Below the pieces are notes generated by a model. That model was not told where the DNA came from. It searched no databases and saw nothing but the letters and a program-made list of their open reading frames with translations. DNA of 64,000 nt, from the NCBI GenBank assembly GCA_902777835.1, contig CACYVC010000025.1:1-64000 (forward strand). Reading direction: 5' to 3'. Made by a program: the position numbers and the translations under genes. The stretch is from an uncultured Bacteroidales bacterium (GTDB taxonomy: Bacteria; Bacteroidota; Bacteroidia; Bacteroidales; Muribaculaceae). This document shows, in pieces, positions 8,879 to 17,614 of this stretch; positions within the stretch are counted from its first letter, which is position 1, and every line of letters starts with the position of its first letter.

Positions 8879-11662
8879 TTATAATTCTTTACGTAGCCAC
8901 ATTGCGGTGTGGCTTTTAGTATTTTGTGCCACTTGCTCAGGTGTTCCGGTCGCTACTATATTACCTCCGCCATCGCCTCCTTCGGGCCCAAGGTCGATGA
9001 TATGGTCGGCACATTTTATGACCTCAAGGTTATGCTCGATGATGATAATAGTGTTGCCACGGTCGATAAGTTGGTTAAACGACTTCATCAGGGTGTTGAT
9101 GTCGTGGAAGTGCAGTCCAGTTGTGGGCTCGTCGAAGATGAACAGGGTGTGGTTCTTCTTCTCGCCACTGAGGAAGCTTGCCAGTTTCACTCGCTGGTTC
9201 TCGCCGCCCGAGAGTGTTGATGACGATTGTCCTAACTTGATGTATCCCAGCCCCACGTCCTGAAGTGGCTTGAGGCGGTTGACGATTTTCTTCTCGTTGT
9301 ATGTAGTCTCCTCGCAGAAGAATTCAATTGCTTGATTCACTGTCATCTCGAGCACGTCATATATCGACTTGCCGCGATATGTCACCTCGAGGGCGTTGTT
9401 GCTGAATCGCCGGCCGTGGCAGGTATCGCAAGTAAGGGTGATATTTGCCATAAACTGCATCTCGATGGAGATTTTGCCGTCGCCCTTGCACTCCTCGCAT
9501 CGCCCGCCTGGAGAGTTAAACGAGAAGAAGCCAGCATTGTAGCCCATCTGTTTCGATAACTGCTGCTGGGCAAAGAGTTGACGTATCTCATCGAAAGCCT
9601 TTAGATAGATTGCTGGGTTGCTACGCGATGACTTGCCGATGGGGTCTTGATCAACAAACTCCACTGCTTTCACCAAGTCGATGTCGCCTCCCAGCGATGA
9701 ATAAGCGCCTGGCGCGTCGGCACTATCGCCTAAGTGGCGTGCCAAGGCACGGTAAAGGATATCATTTACAAGTGTAGATTTGCCCGAGCCGCTAACACCG
9801 GTGACTACTGTCATCACGCCTAGAGGGAACTTCACATCAATGCCCTTGAGATTGTGATGCGCAGCGCCCTTAATCTCGATGTAGTTGTTCCAGTGGCGAC
9901 GATGCTGTGGGAGGGCTATCTTCATCTCGCCAGTGAGATATTTCAGGGTGTAGCTGTTGTCGATGTTTTTGAGATTGTCTATTGTGCCTTGATACACTAC
10001 TTGCCCGCCAAGTCGTCCTGCTTCAGGGCCCATATCTATGATATAGTCAGCGGCACGCATTATTTCCTCGTCGTGCTCTACGACCACCACTGTATTGCCT
10101 AGCGATTGCAGCATCTTGAGGACTTTGATAAGACGGTCATTGTCGCGCGGATGCAGACCGATGCTCGGCTCATCGAGGATGTAGATTGAACCCACCAGTG
10201 TGCTGCCTAGAGATGTAGCAAGGTTGATGCGCTGACTCTCACCGCCCGAGAGCGTTCCCGAGAGCCTGTCAAGAGTGAGATAAGGGAGACCCACCTCAAT
10301 CAGGAACGAGAGGCGGTTGTTGATCTCTGTCAATAGCCGCTTGGAGATAGTGGCATCCTCGGTGCTGAGCTTTAGGTCACGGAACCATTGCGCGAGTTGG
10401 TCAATGGGCAGGTGAACTAAGTCGCCTATTGTTTTTCCGTTGATTTTTACATAATTGGCATCGGCTTTAAGTCTTGAACCATTGCAGGTGGGGCACACCG
10501 TCTTGCCGCGGTAGCGAGCCAGCAGCACACGGTATTGAATGGAGTAGGACTTACTCTTTATCCACTCAAAGAAACCGTCAATGCCAGGGAACTCGGGACA
10601 TCCGTGCCACAGTAGGTCGCGCTGCTGCTCAGAAAGCTGATAATAAGGTCGATGAATGGGAAAATCATATTTTGAGGCGATGCCTATGAAAGCGTTTTTC
10701 CACTCGCTCATTACCTGTCCGCGCCAGCACATCACCGCGTCGTCAAATACCGACAGTGTCTTGTTGGGCACAACCAGATTCTCGTCGATGCCCACAATGC
10801 TGCCAAAGCCCTCGCACGTCTCGCACGCGCCAATGGGGTTGTTGAAATTAAACATCAGGTCGGTGGGCTCCTTGAAGGTGATGCCATCGGCCTCAAAACG
10901 CTTGGAGAAAACTTGCTCGCTGGTTGTGCCATCGCTGTTGAAGACTAGCAATACGCACTCATCATGGCCCTCATAGAATGCAGTGGCGACGGAGTCAAGA
11001 AGACGCAGTTCGTCATCGGTGCTGATTGGTGCCGCCAACCGGTCGATGAATAGGCGATAGTGCTGCGGCTCGCTACTTGGAGAGTCGATGATCTCAGTGA
11101 TAGCGATGAACTTGCCATTATTCTCCAACCTCGAATAGCCTCCCTTGAGCAAGATGTCGAGTTGCTGGGTCAGTTCTCGACCATCAGGAATAATGATAGG
11201 GGAGAGCAAGGCAAATCTCACTCCGTCGGGGAGTTGCTTTATGGCATTAATCACGTCGGCTGTGGTGTGCTTTTTCACCAACTCGCCACTCACAGGAGAA
11301 TAGGTCTTGCCAATGCGGGCGAAGAGCAAGCGCAGATAGTCATAAATCTCGGTAGAAGTGCCTACAGTGCTTCGAGAGTTGCGGTTATTGACTTTCTGCT
11401 CAATGGCAATGGCAGGCGGCAGGCCCTTGATGAAGTCGCACTCGGGCTTGGTCATGCGGCCTAGGAACTGGCGGGCGTAAGACGATAGGCTCTCCACATA
11501 ACGCCGCTGCCCTTCGGCATATAGCGTGTCGAATGCAAGTGATGACTTGCCCGACCCCGACAAACCAGTGATAACCACAAACTTGTTGCGGGGAATCGTA
11601 ACATCGATGTTTTTCAGGTTATTAACCCTCGCACCTTTTACTATGATGTCGCTGCTCTTCAT
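8879..11662 (-). CDS. uvrA: Excinuclease ABC subunit A
   Basis: The 927-residue ABC ATPase recognises DNA damage in nucleotide excision repair with UvrB. Two nucleotide-binding domains are visible: GLSGSGKSS and GVSGSGKST Walker A motifs, and LSGGE signatures ([22 protein letters not shown]). Two four-cysteine zinc modules are present (CETCEGFG with [16 protein letters not shown] with CDTCHGRR). Length is close to the usual 940. ATG at 11662 is chosen over a TTG two codons upstream. A TAAATTTG -7 box lies at 11685-11692 on the minus strand with no clear -33. No uvrB is near; the gene is solitary. Confidence 0.97.
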   Translation of the reverse strand: MKSSDIIVKGARVNNLKNIDVTIPRNKFVVITGLSGSGKSSLAFDTLYAEGQRRYVESLSSYARQFLGRMTKPECDFIKGLPPAIAIEQKVNNRNSRSTVGTSTEIYDYLRLLFARIGKTYSPVSGELVKKHTTADVINAIKQLPDGVRFALLSPIIIPDGRELTQQLDILLKGGYSRLENNGKFIAITEIIDSPSSEPQHYRLFIDRLAAPISTDDELRLLDSVATAFYEGHDECVLLVFNSDGTTSEQVFSKRFEADGITFKEPTDLMFNFNNPIGACETCEGFGSIVGIDENLVVPNKTLSVFDDAVMCWRGQVMSEWKNAFIGIASKYDFPIHRPYYQLSEQQRDLLWHGCPEFPGIDGFFEWIKSKSYSIQYRVLLARYRGKTVCPTCNGSRLKADANYVKINGKTIGDLVHLPIDQLAQWFRDLKLSTEDATISKRLLTEINNRLSFLIEVGLPYLTLDRLSGTLSGGESQRINLATSLGSTLVGSIYILDEPSIGLHPRDNDRLIKVLKMLQSLGNTVVVVEHDEEIMRAADYIIDMGPEAGRLGGQVVYQGTIDNLKNIDNSYTLKYLTGEMKIALPQHRRHWNNYIEIKGAAHHNLKGIDVKFPLGVMTVVTGVSGSGKSTLVNDILYRALARHLGDSADAPGAYSSLGGDIDLVKAVEFVDQDPIGKSSRSNPAIYLKAFDEIRQLFAQQQLSKQMGYNAGFFSFNSPGGRCEECKGDGKISIEMQFMANITLTCDTCHGRRFSNNALEVTYRGKSIYDVLEMTVNQAIEFFCEETTYNEKKIVNRLKPLQDVGLGYIKLGQSSSTLSGGENQRVKLASFLSGEKKNHTLFIFDEPTTGLHFHDINTLMKSFNQLIDRGNTIIIIEHNLEVIKCADHIIDLGPEGGDGGGNIVATGTPEQVAQNTKSHTAMWLRKEL

Positions 11663-11895
11663 TGCCAATATTAAAAAGTGACCGCAAATTTACGCATTAA
11701 TAATTGATTTTTAAAATAGAATTTGTCTATATTAAATTTTTATTGTATTTTTACAACGAATTTTGACGACTAAACAAAATTATCATATTTTTTTGTGTGG
11801 TTTAAAAAATCAGTTTAGACGACAGCTTCATATTTAATTCTTTAAATCTAAATTTTAATAAAGATAAATTTTTTATATACATAATAAATTGAACT

Positions 11896-13044
11896 ATGAA
11901 AAACATAAAATTATCTTCAATCCTTATTAATAGACTAATTGGTCTACTAATTGCTACAATTTATGTTCAGGGGGCTATTGCTCACGACTTTGAGGTAGAT
12001 GGCATCTGCTATAATATAAATAGTGATGGAAACACAGTAACTGTCACCTATTATGGTTCTTCTTTTGTCGAGAGTATGTTTTACTATAGCGGTAATGTTT
12101 ATATCTCGTCGCCTGTGCAATATGGTGGCAAATCTTATAATGTGACCGCTATTGGTAACGATGCCTTCCAGATGTGCAACATGGTAACAGGCATCAGTTT
12201 ACCAAGTTCAATTGTCACTATTGGCAACAACGCATTTAAGGGATGTAGCATCACAAGTTTTGAACTGCCTAAATCGGTTACTTCTTTGGGCAATGATATA
12301 CTCAATGGATGTAAATCCCTTGAATCAATTATCGTTGACAACCAGAACACGGTTTTTGATTCACGTTTCAATTGCAATGCAATCATTGAAACTTCAACTA
12401 ATAAACTTATTGCAGGGTGCAAGAACACTACAATTCCCAATAATGTCACCGAAATAGGACGTTACGCTTTCATTGGCCAAGATATAAAGTATATCGAGAT
12501 TCCAAACTCGGTACTTACCATTGGTGAAAACGCTTTTAGTGGTTGCCAGTTGCTTGATAGCATCTGCATTCCCGATGCTACCACATTTATTGGAGCTTCA
12601 GCGTTCTATTATTGTAAGGCAATGAAAAAGTTGACCATTGGTAAGTCGGTAATGAATATTGGTCAGGGAGCTTTCTCTTATTGCTCAGGACTTCAAGTTG
12701 TGTATGCTCGAATGCCTGATCCTCGCGAGATTAACTGTGATGTAAACTGCTTTGCATATTCTTCTATTTATAACGTTACTCTTTATGCGCCTTATGGCTC
12801 AAGGTATATATATGAGGTGATAGACCCGTGGAGGAGTTTCTCGCCCATTCTTCAGTATGCTGATGTACCAGGAGATGTCAATGATGATGGATATACAACA
12901 GCTGCCGATATCACCGAAATTTATGACTATTTGATAGTAGGAGGAAACTATACTCATTATTACCGCATGGATGTCAATGGCGATCACAGCATTACTGCTG
13001 CCGACATCACAGCAATATATAATATATTGTTGGGTAGTGATTAA
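11896..13044 (+). CDS. Exported BspA-like leucine-rich repeat protein with dockerin-type tail
   Basis: The 382-residue protein has a signal peptide ending near GAIAHD. LRR_5 (BspA/Treponema pallidum type) repeats run from about residue 75 to 275, with the pattern IGxxAFxxCxxxxxxxLPxSV. At the C-terminus (about 325-382) two calcium-binding-like loops, GDVNDDGYTTAADITEIYDY and DVNGDHSITAADITAIYN, form a dockerin type I-like pair. Such proteins are surface or secreted and bind host or dietary polymers. The same tail closes the protein at 17615-19183. The binding partner is not visible in this window. Confidence 0.85.
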   Translation: MKNIKLSSILINRLIGLLIATIYVQGAIAHDFEVDGICYNINSDGNTVTVTYYGSSFVESMFYYSGNVYISSPVQYGGKSYNVTAIGNDAFQMCNMVTGISLPSSIVTIGNNAFKGCSITSFELPKSVTSLGNDILNGCKSLESIIVDNQNTVFDSRFNCNAIIETSTNKLIAGCKNTTIPNNVTEIGRYAFIGQDIKYIEIPNSVLTIGENAFSGCQLLDSICIPDATTFIGASAFYYCKAMKKLTIGKSVMNIGQGAFSYCSGLQVVYARMPDPREINCDVNCFAYSSIYNVTLYAPYGSRYIYEVIDPWRSFSPILQYADVPGDVNDDGYTTAADITEIYDYLIVGGNYTHYYRMDVNGDHSITAADITAIYNILLGSD

Positions 13045-13223
13045 TTAAGTTTTATTAATTGCTTTTCCTCAGTTCTTGAACCAATATTGTAGAAAATAGT
13101 CTAAGAGGTTGTAACTATTGTTCTTATTGAGAATTTATTAAGCAAAACTCGAAGATTAGAATTTAATAGTTGCGCCTTACCAATCAAGCATATATTCCTT
13201 TAAACAATTTATAAATAGTTTTT

Positions 13224-13886
13224 ATGAAACATTTATTGAAATCTTTGCTCGTCATCGCTATTTGTGCGATACCTGTATTTGCACTGGCTCAACCCGAGTC
13301 ATGCAAGGTGAAAGTGACTGGTTCAAAAGCTACTATCAAAGACTTTGCCAAGGCTTATTGCTCGCAATGCGACGATGGCAGTTTTGAGCGTCAAACTCTT
13401 GCCGCAATCAACAAGGGCTCTAATAAGACAATTATTGACATTAAGAACGGTTATTTTAAGTACACTTCAAAACAGGACGGTATAGTTGAAACGCTTGAGA
13501 TGTGCTATTGGAACTGCAAAAACAAAAACGAGAAGCTGATTGCAGTGAATCGCGTGAGCGAGGGGGGAGAAAGTCTTGACGAGAGTTTCCTCAATTTCTA
13601 TCGTTATAATGTTAAGACAAAGACGCTGAAACACATTGATCCTCCTTTTACCAGTGAGCCACAGCCCATTGATATGGTTGACCGTAGTGTTGCAGGCGAT
13701 GATGTGATTAATCGAGTGACATCAGCAAGAAATGAGGACATGAACAAGTACATGCCAATTTACTCTCTGCCTCGTATTGGCAAGAATATCACTTTCCGTA
13801 TGGCTGACCCTGATGCTGTGCCTCAATCAATGCAACGCCCAGGCACACTACTATGGAATGGAACTTCATTCAAGATAAAGAAATGA
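13224..13886 (+). CDS. Exported orphan protein, family A member 1
   Basis: The 220-residue product has a clear signal peptide (cleavage near FALAQ). I recognise no known domain. It is a diverged paralogue of the protein at 30946-31578: both have GSK.TI.D.A.AY near the N-terminus, EMCYWN in the middle, FYRYN..TK after that, YSLPR.GK.I near the end, and WNG..F at the C-terminus. Conserved aromatic and cysteine positions suggest a folded periplasmic or secreted domain. It lies among three other exported proteins on the same strand. Confidence 0.75.
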   Translation: MKHLLKSLLVIAICAIPVFALAQPESCKVKVTGSKATIKDFAKAYCSQCDDGSFERQTLAAINKGSNKTIIDIKNGYFKYTSKQDGIVETLEMCYWNCKNKNEKLIAVNRVSEGGESLDESFLNFYRYNVKTKTLKHIDPPFTSEPQPIDMVDRSVAGDDVINRVTSARNEDMNKYMPIYSLPRIGKNITFRMADPDAVPQSMQRPGTLLWNGTSFKIKK

Positions 13887-14059
13887 TTTTTCATTAAGTA
13901 AAACACATTAAAACTATTAGATTCTTAAAAAACAAATTCTTATTGTGCTTGATATCACTTGCTGCCAGGTGACATCTTTGTGGAAAATCCTGCCCAGTAT
14001 GATATTTGGAATATTCACAAATAATTTATTTAATTAATTCATTATTAAAAATTTAGAAA

Positions 14060-14572
14060 ATGAAAGCTAATCGCAGTTTTTTTGCATTCATTGTTTGCCT
14101 GTTAGCATTTTTTGCAGCAAACAAAGTTTCGGCTCAATTAGCCAAAGGTTATTATTATGTGCATGTGGCTTTAGACACACATTATTGCATTGACTTGCAT
14201 AAAGCCATAGTGCAGGATGGTCGTAACATCCAGTTGTATCGCTCCAATGGCACACAAGCCCAAAAGTGGTATTTTCAGCCAAACAGCGATGGCACTTATT
14301 TTATTCGTTCGGCTATGAACACCGACTATGTGCTTGATGTAAAAAAAGGCATAGTTCAGAATGGTTCTAACATTCAGCTTTACCACTATAATGGCACAAA
14401 AGCACAGAGATGGTTCTTAGAACCAGCCGGCAATGGATATTTCTATATTCAGTCGGCACTCAATCCCGAGTATGTCATAGACTTGGAGAAGGGTAGTATT
14501 GTCAATGGCCAAAATATCATACTTTATCGCAATAAAGGTGGCAAAAATCAGAAGTGGAAAATCAACAAATAA
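14060..14572 (+). CDS. Exported ricin-type beta-trefoil lectin
   Basis: The 170-residue product has a signal peptide ending near KVSAQ, followed by one beta-trefoil of about 140 residues. Three homologous repeats are visible, each with the order (Y/F)-I/V-(S)A-x-(N/D)-x-x-Y-x-(I/L)D, a glycine-asparagine-I-Q/I-LY segment, and a closing Q-(K/R)-W (QKW, QRW, QKW). This is the ricin B / CBM13 signature, so it should bind carbohydrate. No catalytic domain is attached, so it is a stand-alone secreted lectin. The next gene starts 16 bases after its stop and may be co-transcribed. Confidence 0.85.
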   Translation: MKANRSFFAFIVCLLAFFAANKVSAQLAKGYYYVHVALDTHYCIDLHKAIVQDGRNIQLYRSNGTQAQKWYFQPNSDGTYFIRSAMNTDYVLDVKKGIVQNGSNIQLYHYNGTKAQRWFLEPAGNGYFYIQSALNPEYVIDLEKGSIVNGQNIILYRNKGGKNQKWKINK

Positions 14573-14587
14573 CAACCAAGTATGTTT

Positions 14588-15244
14588 ATGAAAAAATCAT
14601 TTCTTATCATCATCTTAGCTACATTAGCATTAATGTCGATGCATGTTTCGGCTCAAGGTCTAAAGGATAGTGGCAAAAGTGTCGCAGATGTTGTGCCAAA
14701 CGGTTGGGAGTCGATTTTTAAGACTGGTGATCTTAACAACGATGGCATCGCTGACTTAGTTGTGGTCGCTACGCCTTGCGATAAAGATAAGATGCAGACT
14801 CGTGACGATGGTTACGTGTATAATTTCAACCAGCCTGTGCTAGCTATCTATTGGGGAGAAAAAAGTGGCAATTACAAGATGTTTAAGAAGTATGACAACG
14901 CGATTCCAGCGCGTGAAAGTGAGTTCATTAGTATTACTCCCGAAGTGAACATCACTAAGAAGGGCGTGCTAGAAATCAAATTGGAATTCTTTGCTACGGC
15001 GGGGAGCTGGACTCAGCCCACCACAACCCACCTTTTCCGCTATCAACAGGGTGATTTTTTCCTCATTGGTAAAGATGTTGTTGAGTTGGAGCGAACCACC
15101 GGTAAAACCGTTACGACAAGCGAGAACTATCTCACACGCAAGCGCGTTGTCACTACCGAGCGCCCCATGAGAAAAGCAATCGTTAAGCGTACTAGTTTGC
15201 CAAAAAACAAATTAAAACCATTGGGATTTAATCTTGATGATTGA
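14588..15244 (+). CDS. Exported protein of unknown function with one Ca-binding-like loop
   Basis: The 218-residue product has a signal peptide ending near HVSAQ. Around residue 45, GDLNNDGIADLVVVA resembles an FG-GAP/EF-hand-like calcium loop. The rest is beta-rich and ends in a basic tail with RKRVVTTERPMRKAIVKR. I recognise no family. Two ATGs are available; I chose the second (14588) because it opens directly into the lysine pair of the signal peptide. It is probably in an operon with the lectin gene and ends before a strong terminator. Confidence 0.7.
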   Translation: MKKSFLIIILATLALMSMHVSAQGLKDSGKSVADVVPNGWESIFKTGDLNNDGIADLVVVATPCDKDKMQTRDDGYVYNFNQPVLAIYWGEKSGNYKMFKKYDNAIPARESEFISITPEVNITKKGVLEIKLEFFATAGSWTQPTTTHLFRYQQGDFFLIGKDVVELERTTGKTVTTSENYLTRKRVVTTERPMRKAIVKRTSLPKNKLKPLGFNLDD

Positions 15245-15262
15245 TGTTAAGTAGGAATAATT

Positions 15263-15306
15263 TAGTGGCTTAGCAGTGTTGATTTCATTGCTGAGCCACT
15301 TTTTTG
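15263..15306 (+). terminator. Rho-independent terminator of the lectin operon
   Basis: AGTGGCTTAGCAG and CTGAGCCACT form a long stem (one wobble) followed by TTTTTT. Confidence 0.85.
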
Positions 15307-15472
15307 TGCGGGAGTTAATGATTGTTTCGTATAGTGTGTTTTCAAGTAAGGCTGAGTAAAATAAGATTTTTTGCAAAAAAAACCTAAAATCGATACATAT
15401 TATAATTAAAAGTGCTATATTTGTAATCGAGAAAAAGAGAAATCATTTTATTAACCCTTAAAATATTTAGAA

Positions 15473-15673
15473 ATGAAACCAGTACACATTATTTTAGCAG
15501 TATTGAGCGGTGCGCTAGCAGGTGCCGCTGTAGGTCTCCTTTTTGCTCCTGCCAAGGGTGCTGAAACACGCAACAAGATTGCTGATATCCTGAAGAAAAA
15601 AGGAATAAACCTGAAAGACCAGGAGATGGACGAACTTATCGACGACATCACCAAGGAAATTAAAGAGGAGTAA
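15473..15673 (+). CDS. YtxH-domain small membrane protein 1
   Basis: The 66-residue product has one N-terminal membrane segment rich in Ala/Gly (ILAVLSGALAGAAVGLLFAP). KGAETRNKIADILKKKG and an acidic helix (DELIDDITKEIKEE) follow. LFAPxxGxxxR is the YtxH signature. YtxH proteins are often stress-related envelope proteins of unknown mechanism. A TATATTTG -7 box lies about 65 bases upstream without a clear -33. It forms a cassette with the second YtxH gene, the holin-like gene and the small basic protein. Confidence 0.85.
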   Translation: MKPVHIILAVLSGALAGAAVGLLFAPAKGAETRNKIADILKKKGINLKDQEMDELIDDITKEIKEE

Positions 15674-15735
15674 TAAAAATTATTCAGTCGTTTTTAGTTA
15701 AATAGATTTCTAATTTTATTAATTTACAAAGAATT

Positions 15736-15942
15736 ATGAAAGATATAAAATATCTTAGCTTATTATACGGCTTCATGGGTGGCGCTATTATTGGCGCAAC
15801 AATGGCATTGCTGTTTGCTCCCGAAAGTGGCAAGGACTTGCGCGCTCGCATCAAAGAGTTGCTTAAGAAAAAAGGTATAGACTTCAGTGATGACGAAGTG
15901 GAGCAGCTGGTAAACCAAATCAGCGCTCAGATTGAACAATAA
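15736..15942 (+). CDS. YtxH-domain small membrane protein 2
   Basis: The 68-residue product has one Gly/Ala-rich membrane segment, the YtxH motif LLFAPESGKDLR, and the amphipathic KELLKKKGIDFSDDEVEQLV. It is a close paralogue of the preceding gene: same length and order, with LKKKGI conserved in both. The two probably arose by tandem duplication and may form hetero-oligomers. Confidence 0.85.
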   Translation: MKDIKYLSLLYGFMGGAIIGATMALLFAPESGKDLRARIKELLKKKGIDFSDDEVEQLVNQISAQIEQ

Positions 15943-16063
15943 TTGCTAATGGGATCATTGTATATTGTTTAGACAATATTCCTTAGGCATAATTAATTCA
16001 TAACTCTGCACATGATATTTTAATGTGCTAAAATTATCATGTGCAGTTTTTTCTATTTAAGTG

Positions 16064-16408
16064 ATGGAAGGACAAAATTATAAACAACTGTTTGACAGCA
16101 TTAAGGAACATGCTAAGCTTGAGATTGAATATTCTAAGCTTACTCTTGCTGAGAAGCTGTCGATACTATTATCACGCGCTATAGTGGTTACGATACTCAT
16201 CATTTTTGGAGCTGGAGTGATGCTCTTGCTGCTTTGGGCGTTTGCCAAATGGATGATTGCTGTAACCGGAAGTATGTGGTTAGGAGTGCTTATTGCCATT
16301 ATTTTAGTAGTGTTGCTTGCCTTGTTGGTTTGTGGCTATCGCAAACAGTTGATTATTAATCCTGTAACACGTTTTGTCACTAAATTGTTGTTAACTCCCG
16401 AAGAATAG
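16064..16408 (+). CDS. Holin-X/DUF1469-like membrane protein
   Basis: The 114-residue product has an N-terminal amphipathic helix, two adjacent membrane segments (about 42-66 and 72-97) and a short cytoplasmic tail. This is the layout of the 'phage holin family' (Phage_holin_3_6 / DUF1469) proteins that accompany YtxH genes in many bacteria. Despite that name, the chromosomal versions are not known to be lytic. The ATG at 16064 is preferred to the GTG immediately before it. Confidence 0.75.
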   Translation: MEGQNYKQLFDSIKEHAKLEIEYSKLTLAEKLSILLSRAIVVTILIIFGAGVMLLLLWAFAKWMIAVTGSMWLGVLIAIILVVLLALLVCGYRKQLIINPVTRFVTKLLLTPEE

Positions 16409-16416
16409 TTCAAGTT

Positions 16417-16734
16417 ATGTCAAGCAAAATTGAAACACCGTCATCGGTTCATGCAGTGCAGTCAGTTGCTTCTCCTTCGATAGAGTGGAAAGGGTTAACT
16501 CTTGAAGAATTGCAACGTCGTCGTGCAAAGTGGCTTATCAAGCGTGAAGTGAGCCGCATGAGCATGGTTCATCAGTATCAATCAACCCGTGAGAATGTGT
16601 CGCAAAATGGGATGCGTGGTTTGCTGTTCAATTCGGGTGAGGTTGCAATGCTCAAGAAGACAGACTATTTCTATTTGGGTTTCAAAGCAATAAATGCACT
16701 TGTGAAGCTGTATTTAAAGCGTAAACGCCGTTAA
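16417..16734 (+). CDS. Small basic protein in the YtxH cassette
   Basis: The 105-residue product has no signal peptide or clear membrane helix. It is strongly basic in the middle (LEELQRRRAKWLIKREVSRM) and at the very end (KLYLKRKRR). It starts eight bases after the holin-like gene and is almost certainly co-transcribed with it. I recognise no domain. Similar small basic proteins often follow the holin-like gene in Bacteroidota, so a membrane-peripheral role is inferred. Confidence 0.65.
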   Translation: MSSKIETPSSVHAVQSVASPSIEWKGLTLEELQRRRAKWLIKREVSRMSMVHQYQSTRENVSQNGMRGLLFNSGEVAMLKKTDYFYLGFKAINALVKLYLKRKRR

Positions 16735-16792
16735 AAACAAAGATGTTTTAACGTGATATAATCTATAAAATTGCATTTTTTAGTCAAAAAAT

Positions 16793-16823
16793 TTTGCTGA
16801 TTGGATGGTTTTTTATAATTTTG
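16793..16823 (+). promoter_or_regulatory. Promoter of the sigma factor gene
   Basis: TTTG (16793-16796), a 19-base spacer and TAATTTTG (16816-16823) match the Bacteroidota consensus, about 115 bases before the start codon. Confidence 0.75.
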
Positions 16824-16938
16824 CCCTGTTTTCCACACTATTTTTGGGAAATAAATTAATAAACCTATAATTTATAAACATTTAAACACATATTGCCTAT
16901 TGACAAATCATTACTCTATTAACCAACACATATAAGTA

Positions 16939-17529
16939 ATGACAAAATTAGCAGACGTTAGCGATGATATGCTCATCGTAAAGTATGTCGAAGGTGAGAA
17001 TGAGGCTTTTGATGCGCTGATAGAGCGCCACAAGAACCGTATATATAATTATATATTCCATTCAGTCAAAGATGAGGATCTTGCCAACGATATCTTTCAA
17101 GAAACATTTGTCAAGGCAATAATGACCATCAAGCAGGGCCGCTATGTTGAGAACGGGCATTTTGCGGCTTGGTTAACTCGCATTGCCCATAACCTCATAA
17201 TTGACTTTTACCGCCAAGAGAAGTCGGAAAATTTACAGTCGTGTGACTCTACCGAGGTAGATATTCTTAACCGCAAGGAACTTAGCGAAGCTACAATTGA
17301 GGATAATCTAATCATTGACCAAATTCATAGTGATGTTCGTCGCTTGGTTACAGCATTGCCCGCTAACCAGCGCGAGGTTCTTCTCATGCGATACTATAAG
17401 AACATGAGTTTCAAGGAAATTGCCGATCGCACCAATGTGAGCATCAATACTGCTCTTGGCCGTATGCGCTACGCCATTCTCAATATGCGCCGTCTGGCAG
17501 TGGAAAATAATATTGTTCTCACTATGTAA
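16939..17529 (+). CDS. ECF-type RNA polymerase sigma-70 factor
   Basis: The 196-residue product has region 2 at about residues 20-90 (FDALIERHKNRIYNYI, DIFQETFVKA, FAAWLTRIAHNLIIDFYR). Region 4 is at about 130-185 (LPANQREVLLMRYYKNMSF, followed by an HTH with IADRTNVSINTALGRMRY). No anti-sigma factor gene is adjacent, which sets it apart from the usual sigma/anti-sigma pairs of polysaccharide loci and suggests a housekeeping or envelope-stress regulon. It is transcribed from its own promoter and ends before a bidirectional terminator. Confidence 0.92.
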   Translation: MTKLADVSDDMLIVKYVEGENEAFDALIERHKNRIYNYIFHSVKDEDLANDIFQETFVKAIMTIKQGRYVENGHFAAWLTRIAHNLIIDFYRQEKSENLQSCDSTEVDILNRKELSEATIEDNLIIDQIHSDVRRLVTALPANQREVLLMRYYKNMSFKEIADRTNVSINTALGRMRYAILNMRRLAVENNIVLTM

Positions 17530-17553
17530 AATAGGTTATAGGCTTTTATACAT

Positions 17554-17590
17554 AAATAAGGTTGCCATCTTGATGACGGCAACCTTATTT
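17554..17590. terminator. Bidirectional terminator between convergent genes
   Basis: AAATAAGGTTGCC and GGCAACCTTATTT form a perfect 13-base stem flanked by A/T runs. It lies between the sigma gene and the convergent propeller-dockerin gene. Confidence 0.85.
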
Positions 17591-17614
17591 ACTATTTTGG
17601 CCAGATTTTCCTTA

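Noticed and set aside
16064..16408. Holin-like gene as evidence of a prophage
   Set aside because: It lies in a YtxH cassette with no phage structural, lysis or integrase gene nearby; the family is common on chromosomes.
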